DNA of 64,000 nucleotides. Origin: an uncultured Clostridia bacterium. GTDB taxonomy: Bacteria > Bacillota > Clostridia > Oscillospirales > Oscillospiraceae. Positions 52,611 to 59,922 of this stretch are shown piece by piece. The position numbers and the translations under genes were made by a program. The notes beneath the pieces were generated by a model. It saw only the letters and a program-made list of their open reading frames with translations. It had not been told where the DNA came from and made no database searches. Location: NCBI GenBank assembly GCA_947644595.1, contig CANSAE010000003.1, positions 62,001-126,000 of the forward strand, written 5' to 3'. Position 1 is the first letter of the stretch, and every line of letters begins with the position of its first letter.

Positions 52611-53939
52611 ATGCGAATTCAATTATCCGATCATTTTACTTATTCCAAGCTGTTACGCTTTGTATATCCGTCCATCATGATGATGATCTTCACTTCCATT
52701 TACAGCGTAGTGGACGGTTTATTTGTTTCCAATTACGTGGGCAAAACGCCGTTTGCGGCACTGAATCTCGTTTGGCCGTTTATTATGCTGCTGGCGGCCA
52801 TCGGCTTTATGCTGGGCACCGGCGGCGGAGCCATCGTGGCCAAAACGCTGGGAGAGGGCGACCGGGAAAAAGCCAACGAATATTTTTCCCTGCTCATTTA
52901 TGTGACGCTGACGGTATCTGTGGTGCTGATGATCGTCGGGCTGGTGTGGATGCCGGACATCGCGGTGTTTTTGGGCGCTACGGAGGAGATGCTGGAGCAC
53001 TGCGTGATCTATGGGCGGGTGACTGTTGCGGCCCTGCCGGCGTTTATGCTGCAAAACACCTTTCAGAGCTTTTTCCCCACGGCGGAAAAACCCAAGCTGG
53101 GGCTCATTATCACCGCTGCCGCGGGTGTGACCAACATGGTGCTGGACTATGTGTTCGTGGCGGTATTTCGCTGGGGACTGGCCGGCGCAGCCCTGGCCAC
53201 GGGGATGTGCCAAGTGGTGGGCGGCGTGGTGCCGGTGATCTACTTTTTCAGTCGGAATTCCAGCCTGCTGCGCCTGGGCAGGACCCGGTTTTACAGTCGC
53301 GTTCTGCTGAAGGCCTGCACCAACGGCTCCTCGGAGCTGATGACCAATGTGTGCAACTCCGTGGTGAACATTTTGTATAACTTTCAGCTCATGCGGCTCA
53401 TCGGGGAGGACGGTGTGTCCGCCTTCGGTATTATTATGTATGTGATGTTTATCTTTGCTGCCGCGTTTCTTGGGTATTCCATCGGTATGGCCCCCATTGT
53501 TGGGTACCACTACGGAGCGGACAACCGGGAGGAACTGAAGAGCCTGCGGAAAAAGAGCCTGCGTCTCATCGTGGGAGCAGGCGCGGTGCTGGTGGTGCTG
53601 GCGGAGGTACTGGCCCTGCCTCTGGCCCGGATGTTCGTGGGGTATGACCCGGAATTGACGGCGCTGACCTGCCACGCTTTCCGGTTGTTTTCTCTATCCT
53701 ATCTGTTTATGGGGGTCAATATCTTCGGCTCTGCGTTTTTCACGGCGCTTTCCAACGGCGCGATATCCGCGGGTATCTCGTTTTTGCGGACCCTGGTGTT
53801 CCAGGTGGCGGCTGTGCTGATTTTGCCGGTGTTTTTCGATGTGGAGGGCGTTTGGATGTCCGTCATCGTGGCGGAGGTGCTGGCTTTGGGCGTGACCGCG
53901 GCGTGTTTGGCGAAAAATCGGAAGAGATACGGGTATTAG
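52611..53939 (+). CDS. MATE-family efflux transporter
   Basis: 442 residues, 12 membrane segments in two similar halves. Start ATG 52611 behind GAGGTAC. Family marks: SIYSVVDGLFVSNYVGKTPFAALNLVWPF, GTGGGAIVAKTLGEGDREKANEYFSLL, and in the second half GMAPIVGYHYGADNREELKSLRKKSL. Exports cationic drugs or metabolites using Na+ or H+. Under MarR control. Confidence 0.94.
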   Translation: MRIQLSDHFTYSKLLRFVYPSIMMMIFTSIYSVVDGLFVSNYVGKTPFAALNLVWPFIMLLAAIGFMLGTGGGAIVAKTLGEGDREKANEYFSLLIYVTLTVSVVLMIVGLVWMPDIAVFLGATEEMLEHCVIYGRVTVAALPAFMLQNTFQSFFPTAEKPKLGLIITAAAGVTNMVLDYVFVAVFRWGLAGAALATGMCQVVGGVVPVIYFFSRNSSLLRLGRTRFYSRVLLKACTNGSSELMTNVCNSVVNILYNFQLMRLIGEDGVSAFGIIMYVMFIFAAAFLGYSIGMAPIVGYHYGADNREELKSLRKKSLRLIVGAGAVLVVLAEVLALPLARMFVGYDPELTALTCHAFRLFSLSYLFMGVNIFGSAFFTALSNGAISAGISFLRTLVFQVAAVLILPVFFDVEGVWMSVIVAEVLALGVTAACLAKNRKRYGY

Positions 53940-53972
53940 AGAGTAGGGACGGGTTCTAAATCAATGCTGAAA

Positions 53973-54008
53973 AATAACCCGGGACGGTTCCCCCGTCCCG
54001 GGTTATTT
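53973..54008. terminator. Bidirectional intrinsic terminator
   Basis: AATAACCCGGGACGG-ttccc-CCGTCCCGGGTTATT. Confidence 0.88.
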
Positions 54009-55052
54009 CCACAGATGCACCACGCCGGTGTCGTTCAGGCGTTGGAGGACCACCGCGGCGATGGGAAGGATGAGCATCCCGGCGAAGCCTGCCAATTTCC
54101 AGCCGACGTAGATGCAGATCAGGGATACCACCGGATGCAGGCCCAGCTGGTCGTCCATGAGCTTGGCCTGGATGGCGTTGCGCACGGCGGAGATCGCGGC
54201 ATAGCCAATGAGCAGTTCCATGCCTTGGACGGTGCTGCCGATGATGAGGCTGTACACCGCCCAGGGGAGCAGCACCGTGCCCGCGCCCAGCACCGGCAGG
54301 GCGTCTACCAGGGCCACGACTACGGCCAACAGGAAGGGGCGGTTCAGCCCCATGAGCAGAAACAGGACCCACAATTCCACAAAGGTGATGCCTACCAACA
54401 TGATCTGGACCTTGAGGTAGCCGCCGCAGGCGCTGCGCAGTCCCGACCAGGCGTGGCGGGCTTTTTTGCGCAGTTTCGGGGGAAGCTGCCGCTGGATGAA
54501 GTCCATGATGTCCCGGTAGGACGCGGAAAAGAAATAGACCCCGATGGCGGCGGTGGCCGTGAACAGCAGCAGGTCTGGGGAACGTTTTGCCACGCCGGCC
54601 AGCATGCTCAGCAGCTTTTCCGACAGAAAGGCCGGAACGGCGTACAGCTCCCCCGCCACGGCTTCCAAGGCGATGGTGAGCTGCTCCACGACGCTGTCCG
54701 GCGCCTTGCGGACGATACTGATGAGGCGGGTCTGCAGGTCTGTCAGGGCGGCGGAGAGGGCTTCCAGAAATTCCGGGGCGCGTTTGGCCAGTGAGGCCAG
54801 GGCAGCCATGCTGTTGCTCACCGTGAGGGACAGGAGGATGCCCAGAAGGAGCAGGAGCAAAACGGTGACGACTCCGGCGGCCAGCCCCCGGGGTACGCCC
54901 CGTTTGCACAGGCTGCCCACCGCCGGTTCTATGGCGGCCGCCACGGCGAAGGCGATGAGGAACGGTCCGGCCAGGGGCAGCAGGTACGGCAGCCCGATCA
55001 GAAGCGCGGCTCCGGCGAGAACGGCGGAGATAAGGGTGATGACGGCTTTCAT
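54003..55052 (-). CDS. ytvI: AI-2E-type permease, YtvI-like
   Basis: 349 residues with about eight membrane segments and a long amphipathic central loop (about 80-170). YFFSASYRDIMDFIQRQLPPKLRKKARHAWSGLRSACGGYLKVQIMLVGITF is the typical mid-region; VALVDALPVLGAGTVLLPWAVY and QLGLHPVVSLICIYVGWKLAGFAGMLILP are the C-terminal family motifs. YtvI is the sporulation-associated member of this family; assignment within the family is likely but not certain. Monocistronic. Confidence 0.87.
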   Translation of the reverse strand: MKAVITLISAVLAGAALLIGLPYLLPLAGPFLIAFAVAAAIEPAVGSLCKRGVPRGLAAGVVTVLLLLLLGILLSLTVSNSMAALASLAKRAPEFLEALSAALTDLQTRLISIVRKAPDSVVEQLTIALEAVAGELYAVPAFLSEKLLSMLAGVAKRSPDLLLFTATAAIGVYFFSASYRDIMDFIQRQLPPKLRKKARHAWSGLRSACGGYLKVQIMLVGITFVELWVLFLLMGLNRPFLLAVVVALVDALPVLGAGTVLLPWAVYSLIIGSTVQGMELLIGYAAISAVRNAIQAKLMDDQLGLHPVVSLICIYVGWKLAGFAGMLILPIAAVVLQRLNDTGVVHLWK

Positions 55053-55177
55053 GGCACCTCCTTTTCAGCGAAAAACATGGAAAACGTAAAAATGTACTTG
55101 CGTCGCGGACATTTGTGTGGTATAAGTAGTATATTCAACGACAGTTGACCGCGAAAGAAAGACCCGGAGGGAATCAG

Positions 55178-55624
55178 ATGACAGACAAAACGGAACCTAA
55201 GTTTTATCTGGTGCGGGGAGATGTGCTGCCGGATGTGTTTTTGAAGGTGGTGGGCGCCCGGGAACTGCTGAATACCGGTGAGGTCCGGACTGTGTCCGAT
55301 GCGGTGGAGCGCATGGGCATCAGCCGCAGCGCTTTTTATAAATACAAAGACGCGGTGCTCCCCTTTCGGGATATGACCCAGGGCAGGATCTTTACCTTCA
55401 ATACGTTTTTGCGGGATGAGATGGGAATACTATCTGCGGTCCTTGCTATTTTTGCCGAAGTGGGGGCAAATATTCTGACCATCAACCAGAATATCCCATC
55501 CAGCGGCGTGGCCCTGGTGACCATCGCGGCCCGGCTGGACCATGCGGCGGAGACGCCGGATGAACTGCTGGTGCGGCTGAAGGAGACGAAGGGCGTGGTG
55601 TCGGCGGAACTGCTGGCGGGCTGA
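55178..55624 (+). CDS. pheB: ACT domain protein PheB (UPF0735)
   Basis: 148 residues from ATG 55178 behind CGGAGGG. Residues 1-75 contain an HTH-like part (VSDAVERMGISRSAFYKYKDAVLPF); residues 80-148 form an ACT domain (LRDEMGILSAVLAIFAEVGANILTINQNIPSSGVALVTIAARL). Such proteins are often next to homoserine dehydrogenase, as here, and probably sense an amino acid. An old link to chorismate mutase gave the name; that activity is not expected. Confidence 0.9.
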   Translation: MTDKTEPKFYLVRGDVLPDVFLKVVGARELLNTGEVRTVSDAVERMGISRSAFYKYKDAVLPFRDMTQGRIFTFNTFLRDEMGILSAVLAIFAEVGANILTINQNIPSSGVALVTIAARLDHAAETPDELLVRLKETKGVVSAELLAG

Positions 55625-55631
55625 AGCATGT

Positions 55632-55656
55632 CATTGAACGCCTTTGGCGTTCAATG
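55632..55656 (+). other. Hairpin after pheB
   Basis: CATTGAACGCC-ttt-GGCGTTCAATG, a perfect 11-pair stem without T-run, directly before repeat copy C. Confidence 0.6.
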
Positions 55657-55660
55657 AGAA

Positions 55661-55785
55661 ATTGCGCTGCGCTCTGCGCCGGGCTTGCCCGACGCTCGCT
55701 CCGCGAGAAGTATTTTTTGCCCGGCAAAGCTGGGCAAAAAATGGATTTGATTTTTTTGCGGCGTTCGCCGCAAATTCTGCGAAGC
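55661..55785 (+). repeat. Structured intergenic repeat, family 1, copy C
   Basis: GCTCGCTCCGCGAGAAGTATTTTTT (blocks around 55695-55718), hairpin GCCCGGC-aaa-GCTGGGC, AAAAAATGGATTTGATT, hairpin GCGGC-gtt-cGCCGC, AAATTCTGCGAAG (55772-55784). Lies between pheB and hom within one operon; the hom ribosome binding site follows at once. Confidence 0.75.
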
Positions 55786-55804
55786 TGATAGGAGATTGAG
55801 AGAT

Positions 55805-57016
55805 ATGACGAAGGTAGCCATTTTGGGCATTGGGACCGTGGGGAGCGGGACCGCCGATATTTTTGAGGATAACGCGGAAAGCATCTGCAGAAATGTGGGG
55901 GAGGATGTGCAGGTGAAGTACATCCTGTGCCGGCGGATGCGGCCGGAAAGCCGGTTCGCTCCCCGCATCGTGCTGGATTTTGACGTGATTGAGAACGACC
56001 CGGAAGTGAAGGTCGTGGCGGAGTGTATGGGAGGCATCCATCCGGCCTATGACTATGTGGTACGGGCCATTAGGGCCGGCAAGCACGTGGTCAGCTCCAA
56101 CAAGCAGTTGGTGGCGGAGTGCGGGTTGGAACTCACCCATCTGGCCCGGGAACACGGCGTGGCCTTTTTGTTTGAGGGCAGCGTGGGCGGCGGTATCCCC
56201 GTGCTGCGGCCCATCACCCGGTGTCTGGCCGCCAACACCATTGACAGTGTGTACGGTATTTTGAACGGTACGACCAATTATATTCTCACGGAAATGATAC
56301 AATGCGGGAAGAGCTTTGACCAGGCGCTGAAAGAGGCCCAGGAAAAAGGCTACGCCGAAGCCGACCCTACCGCTGACGTGGAGGGAATCGATGCCTGCCG
56401 GAAAATTTGTATTTTGGCGGATATGTGCTTCGGGTACAACATCGACCCTGCCCAGGTGCGGACCCAGGGTATCACGAAAATTTCCTCTGTGGATGTGGAC
56501 TACGCCCGGCGCATGGGCTACCGCATCAAGCTGCTGGGGCGAACGGTGAAGCTCCCTGACGGGCGGGTGACAGCCTATGTGGCGCCCCATTTCGTGGATA
56601 AGGAAAACCCCATTGTGAATGTGGACGGGGTTTTGAATGGTATCGTTATCCACGGCAACGCCGTGGGGAACACGGTGTATTCCGGGCCGGGGGCCGGCGC
56701 ATCAGAGACCGGCAGCGCTGTGGCGGCGGATATTCTGGACTGCCTGACGGGGCCCATGGCCCGGCAGCCCATTTGGGAGGCTCAGCCAGAAGGGTATTTT
56801 ATGGATGCGGACGAGCTTGAATGCCGGTGGTTCGTGCGGACGAAGGCTGGGCTGGCGGAAATTGGCGAAGCCTTCGGTGATGTGCGGTTCGTGTCCATCC
56901 CCGGGGGCGACCGGGCGGAATACGCGTTTTCCACGGAGAAAATGTCCCGGAGGCGGCTGGGGGAGGTCAGCGGCGGAATGGAGCTGCTGGCGGCGTACCG
57001 GATCTTGGACGAATGA
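55805..57016 (+). CDS. hom: Homoserine dehydrogenase
   Basis: 403 residues from ATG 55805 behind AGGAG. NAD(P)-binding motif VAILGIGTVGSG; catalytic region VSSNKQLVAECGLELTHLA, EGSVGGGIPVLRP, ILNGTTNYILTEM and KGYAEADPTADVEGIDACRK. The C-terminal 85 residues form a shortened ACT-like domain. Reduces aspartate semialdehyde to homoserine for threonine and methionine synthesis. Confidence 0.96.
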   Translation: MTKVAILGIGTVGSGTADIFEDNAESICRNVGEDVQVKYILCRRMRPESRFAPRIVLDFDVIENDPEVKVVAECMGGIHPAYDYVVRAIRAGKHVVSSNKQLVAECGLELTHLAREHGVAFLFEGSVGGGIPVLRPITRCLAANTIDSVYGILNGTTNYILTEMIQCGKSFDQALKEAQEKGYAEADPTADVEGIDACRKICILADMCFGYNIDPAQVRTQGITKISSVDVDYARRMGYRIKLLGRTVKLPDGRVTAYVAPHFVDKENPIVNVDGVLNGIVIHGNAVGNTVYSGPGAGASETGSAVAADILDCLTGPMARQPIWEAQPEGYFMDADELECRWFVRTKAGLAEIGEAFGDVRFVSIPGGDRAEYAFSTEKMSRRRLGEVSGGMELLAAYRILDE

Positions 57017-57024
57017 GGATCACG

Positions 57025-57132
57025 ATCGCACCTGCGGGCGCGGCCTATCCCGGCCTATAGCCGGGGCGCGATTTCAAGAGGAGGCGTTGCCCCCTCCTGA
57101 GACCTCCTCCAGTCTCCGACGGGGGATTTAGG
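57025..57132 (+). repeat. Structured intergenic repeat, family 2, copy 2
   Basis: ATCGCA (57025-57030) pairs with GCGAT near 57068-57072 around hairpin CCCGGC-ctata-GCCGGG (57049-57065); then AGGAGGC-gtt-GCCCCCTCCT and a closing CTCCTCCAGTCTCCGACGGGG. Element order equals that of 4054-4160, and the 3' block (TCTCCGAnGGGGG) is almost identical. Confidence 0.62.
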
Positions 57133-57247
57133 GAATACAATGATGAAGGGCCGGTTGTTATTAATCAGGCCCGCAAAGCCGGCGATGTCCGTCGGCAAAA
57201 TAAAACGGAAACAGGGCGCGGGGCGCCCTTTTGGAGGAATATCAATT

Positions 57248-58453
57248 ATGCTGATCGTGCAGAAATTCGGCGGCAGTTCTGTCGCCGACGCGGAAAAGAT
57301 CCGGCGGGTCGCCGGTATCATCGCAGATACTTACGAGGAGGGCAACGACGTGGTGGTAGTGCTGTCCGCCCAGGGCGATACCACCGACGATTTGCTGGAA
57401 AAGGCCGCGGAGCTCAATGACCGGCCGTCTAAGCGGGAGCTGGATATGCTGCTGGCTACAGGGGAACAGCAGTCCATCGCCCTGATGGCCATGTGTCTGG
57501 AAAAAATGCGCTATCCGGTGGTGTCCCTCACCGGTTGGCAGGTGGGCATGGAGACTACCTCCGACCATGGGACCGCCCGCATCATGCGGGTCAAAACGGA
57601 ACGCATCCTGCGGGAACTGGATAAGCGGCGCATCGTCATCGTGGCGGGCTTCCAGGGTCTGACCAAGGGCAACGACGTGACCACGTTGGGCCGGGGCGGC
57701 AGCGACACCACTGCTGTGGCCATCGCCGCGGCGCTCCACGCGGATAAATGCCAGATCTATACCGATGTGGAGGGCGTGTACACCGCCGATCCGCGGAAGG
57801 TGCCCGACGCCAGGAAATTGGATGAGATCACCTACGACGAGATGCTGGAACTGGCATCTCTGGGCGCGCAGGTGCTGCATAACCGATCCGTGGAGCTGGC
57901 CAAGCGCTACGGCATTGTGCTGGAGGTGCTGTCCAGCTATGTGAGAAAACCCGGTACAAAAGTCAAGGAGGTCGCAAGGAAAGTGGAAGAAAACAAAATC
58001 AGCGGAATCGCAAAGGATACCAATGTGGCGCGGGTCGCCGTGGTAGGCGTGCCGGACGCGCCGGGCGTGGCCTTCCGGGTGTTCAATGAGATGGCGAAGA
58101 AGAAAATCAACGTGGACGTGATTTTGCAGTCCTACGGGAAAAATAACACCAACGATATCAGCTTTACCGTGCCTCTGGACGATGCGGACGCCGCCGAACA
58201 GGCGCTCAACGACGCGAAGGGGGCCATCGGCTTCGACCATGTGAGTCTGGATAAGACCGTGGCCAAGGTGAGTATTATCGGCGCGGGCATGATGAGCGCT
58301 TCCGGTGTGGCGGCCCTGATGTTCGAGGCCCTGTCCGACGCGGAGATCAACATCCATATGATCTCTACCAGTGAGATCAAGGTATCCGTCCTCATTGATG
58401 AGGAAATGGCTGATCTGGCCGTGAAGGCTATCCACAGCAAGTTCTTCGGATAA
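57248..58453 (+). CDS. lysC: Aspartate kinase
   Basis: 401 residues from ATG 57248 behind TGGAGGA. Kinase motifs: VQKFGGSSVADAEKI, LLATGEQQSIALMA, TTLGRGGSDTTAVAIAAAL and YTDVEGVYTADPR. Two ACT domains from about 265 (VAVVGVPDAPGVAFRVFNEMAKKKINVDVI and VSIIGAGMMSASGVAALMFEALSDAEINIHMIS) bind lysine and/or threonine as feedback inhibitors. First step of the aspartate pathway, following hom in the same direction. The in-frame upstream extension from 57140 has no ribosome binding site. Confidence 0.96.
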   Translation: MLIVQKFGGSSVADAEKIRRVAGIIADTYEEGNDVVVVLSAQGDTTDDLLEKAAELNDRPSKRELDMLLATGEQQSIALMAMCLEKMRYPVVSLTGWQVGMETTSDHGTARIMRVKTERILRELDKRRIVIVAGFQGLTKGNDVTTLGRGGSDTTAVAIAAALHADKCQIYTDVEGVYTADPRKVPDARKLDEITYDEMLELASLGAQVLHNRSVELAKRYGIVLEVLSSYVRKPGTKVKEVARKVEENKISGIAKDTNVARVAVVGVPDAPGVAFRVFNEMAKKKINVDVILQSYGKNNTNDISFTVPLDDADAAEQALNDAKGAIGFDHVSLDKTVAKVSIIGAGMMSASGVAALMFEALSDAEINIHMISTSEIKVSVLIDEEMADLAVKAIHSKFFG

Positions 58454-58488
58454 GAAAAAGACCACCCGGGGGTGGTCTTTTTCTTATG
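58453..58488. terminator. Bidirectional intrinsic terminator
   Basis: AAGAAAAAGACCACCC-gg-GGGTGGTCTTTTTCTT, whose minus-strand side ends the next small gene. Confidence 0.88.
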
Positions 58489-58711
58489 GCGCTTGTTCCG
58501 GGGCCCGGGACGTTTCATCGGGCGTATAGGCGATGATGTCCAGAATGTCACAATTTAAAATCATGCACAAGCGGTCTATGGTATATGTGGAAATGGGCTG
58601 GCCGTCTTTCAGATTTTTTATCGTTGAGCTGCTGATGCCCTTATTGCGCAGTGTGTAAGTCGTTTCGCTCTTTTCTTTCATGGTGTTCCACAGCGGAGTG
58701 TAATGAATCAC
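58484..58711 (-). CDS. Small XRE-family regulator (YozG-like)
   Basis: 75 residues from GTG 58711. IHYTPLWNTMKEKSETTYTLRNKGISSSTIKNLKDGQPISTYTIDRLCMILNCDILDIIAYTPDE is the compact HTH seen in YozG-type regulators. A distant AAAGGGGG serves as ribosome binding site. Divergent from 58811; the palindrome at 58766-58787 is a candidate operator. Confidence 0.88.
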   Translation of the reverse strand: MIHYTPLWNTMKEKSETTYTLRNKGISSSTIKNLKDGQPISTYTIDRLCMILNCDILDIIAYTPDETSRAPEQAP

Positions 58712-58727
58712 TTTTTATACAGCCCCC

Positions 58728-58787
58728 TTTACAAAATCCATTATGGAAGATATAATAATTATAGAATATGTCTTTATCTGGACATAT
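58728..58787 (+). promoter_or_regulatory. Promoter and palindromic operator of the 58811 gene
   Basis: TTTACA (58728-58733), 17 bases, TATAAT (58751-58756). ATATGTC-N8-GACATAT lies just downstream at 58766-58787, where a bound repressor would stop early elongation. Confidence 0.6.
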
Positions 58788-58810
58788 ATTTTGACAAGGG
58801 GGGATATCGT

Positions 58811-59266
58811 ATGAATTTCGGAGAAGATTTCTTTTTCCGTCATGATCACGCGCTCAGGATTATGGATGAGCTGTTCAGCCGCGGAGAGCGTCCCAAAACA
58901 CCTGAGGAACTGGCGCGCCAGGCCAAAGAAGATGAGGCAATCCTGGAGCAGATCCACGCCTGGCGGGATTATTGCAGGGAGACGATCAGTCAGGAAAAGG
59001 TGGATAAGTATACGAAAATCGCGAAAGATGCGTATTTCCTGGCAAAAAAAATGCACTACAACGTATCAGTCTCCGATACGGATAATTTTTCCGCGGATAT
59101 TACGTTTCAGGTCGATGCCATTCGTTTTTTGAAGCATATCAATACAGAGGAGAAAGAGATATTTTTGCGGCTGATCTCAGAATCGGATATTTTTTTGATG
59201 GAGCCGGACGGCGATATGCTGAATATTTGCTTTACGTTTAATTTGAGCGATGCACTGAATGTATAA
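58811..59266 (+). CDS. Hypothetical cytoplasmic protein, 151 residues
   Basis: From ATG 58811 behind AAGGGGGG. Mostly helical in the first half (HALRIMDELFSRGERPKTPEELARQAKEDEAILEQIHAWRDYC), then an alternating beta-like second half (YNVSVSDTDNFSADITFQVDAIRF, EIFLRLISESDIFLMEPDGDMLNICFTFNL). No membrane segment, no known motif. Lower GC than neighbours in the promoter region. Presumed target of the divergent small regulator. Confidence 0.7.
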   Translation: MNFGEDFFFRHDHALRIMDELFSRGERPKTPEELARQAKEDEAILEQIHAWRDYCRETISQEKVDKYTKIAKDAYFLAKKMHYNVSVSDTDNFSADITFQVDAIRFLKHINTEEKEIFLRLISESDIFLMEPDGDMLNICFTFNLSDALNV

Positions 59267-59299
59267 AAAGACCACCCGGAAGGGTGGTCTTTTTATTTA
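59264..59299. terminator. Bidirectional intrinsic terminator
   Basis: AAAAAGACCACCC-ggaa-GGGTGGTCTTTTTATTT; its stem is nearly the same as that at 58453-58488. Confidence 0.87.
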
Positions 59300-59302
59300 G
59301 GC

Positions 59303-59545
59303 TCACTCCAAATCTCGAAAGAATTCATCAAAGGTCTTGACCCGATAAATCTTTTTCATCGCTGAAAGAACGCTGATCCGCACGCTGTATCGGCCTTGTT
59401 CCATCTTGGACAGAATGTCCACCGTGACGGGAAGTCCCATGACCTCAAGCTGGGCAGAGGCTTGGTCTTGTGTGAGGCCTGCACCTTTCCGCAGACGTTT
59501 CAGATTTTTACCAATCGAAATATCTTGCTTGAGATTACTTGACAT
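59303..59545 (-). CDS. Small XRE-family regulator
   Basis: 80 residues from ATG 59545 behind TGGAGG. HTH: IGKNLKRLRKGAGLTQDQASAQLEVMGLPVTVDILSKMEQGRYSVRISVLSAMKKIYRVKTFDEFF, a Cro/CI type with a longer turn. Divergent from 59646, with two strong palindromes between. Confidence 0.85.
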   Translation of the reverse strand: MSSNLKQDISIGKNLKRLRKGAGLTQDQASAQLEVMGLPVTVDILSKMEQGRYSVRISVLSAMKKIYRVKTFDEFFRDLE

Positions 59546-59554
59546 ACTGACCTC

Positions 59555-59628
59555 CAATAGCAGGATAAATCCTGCTATTGATTTTAACCAAATTTTTGTG
59601 TTAAAATCGGATATATACATCCGATTTT
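59555..59628. promoter_or_regulatory. Divergent control region with two palindromes
   Basis: Site 1 (59555-59580): CAATAGCAGGAT, 2 bases, ATCCTGCTATTG, perfect 12-base arms; it ends at the ribosome binding site of the minus gene. Site 2 (59603-59628): AAAATCGGAT, 6 bases, ATCCGATTTT, perfect 10-base arms, just upstream of the plus gene's ribosome binding site. A weak plus promoter TTGATT (59578-59583), 17 bases, TTAAAA (59601-59606) lies between. They may be operators, RNA hairpins that block translation, or both. Confidence 0.7.
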
Positions 59629-59645
59629 TGGGAAGGTGCCAGGTT

Positions 59646-59879
59646 ATGGAAAAAATCAGTAGAGAAGGATATCAGTTTTTGGAACGATTTGAGCAATTGT
59701 CTGAGTCTATGCAAAAAGCAGCGCTCATTTTTATGGAGAACATGGATGCGATCTGGGAGATCTGCGACGCGTCTGTGCTTACGCTGGAAGAACGGAACCG
59801 GCTGCAAAACATTGCCAATGAGCAGGATGATCCCTTGCTGCTGCTTATGGTGGCGTTGGAGTCACAGTTGAACGGATAA
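59646..59879 (+). CDS. Small acidic helical protein, 77 residues
   Basis: From ATG 59646 behind GGAAGG. EKISREGYQFLERFEQLSESMQKAALIFMENMDAIWEICDASVLTLEERNRLQNIANEQDDPLLLLMVALESQL is predicted to be almost all helix. No family recognised. Paired head-to-head with the XRE gene at 59303; toxin-antitoxin or regulator-target pairs have this layout, but no toxin motif is visible. Confidence 0.7.
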   Translation: MEKISREGYQFLERFEQLSESMQKAALIFMENMDAIWEICDASVLTLEERNRLQNIANEQDDPLLLLMVALESQLNG

Positions 59880-59883
59880 ATAT

Positions 59884-59922
59884 CAGCGCCCCGGCACTGC
59901 CGGGGCGCTTGGCTTTTTTATT
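59884..59922. terminator. Intrinsic terminator
   Basis: AGCGCCCCGGC-actg-CCGGGGCGCT followed by TGGCTTTTTTATT. Confidence 0.8.

Noticed and set aside
57140..57247. In-frame 36-codon extension of lysC
   Set aside because: No ribosome binding site, and aspartate kinase starts with MLIVQKFGGSS; a strong site precedes 57248.
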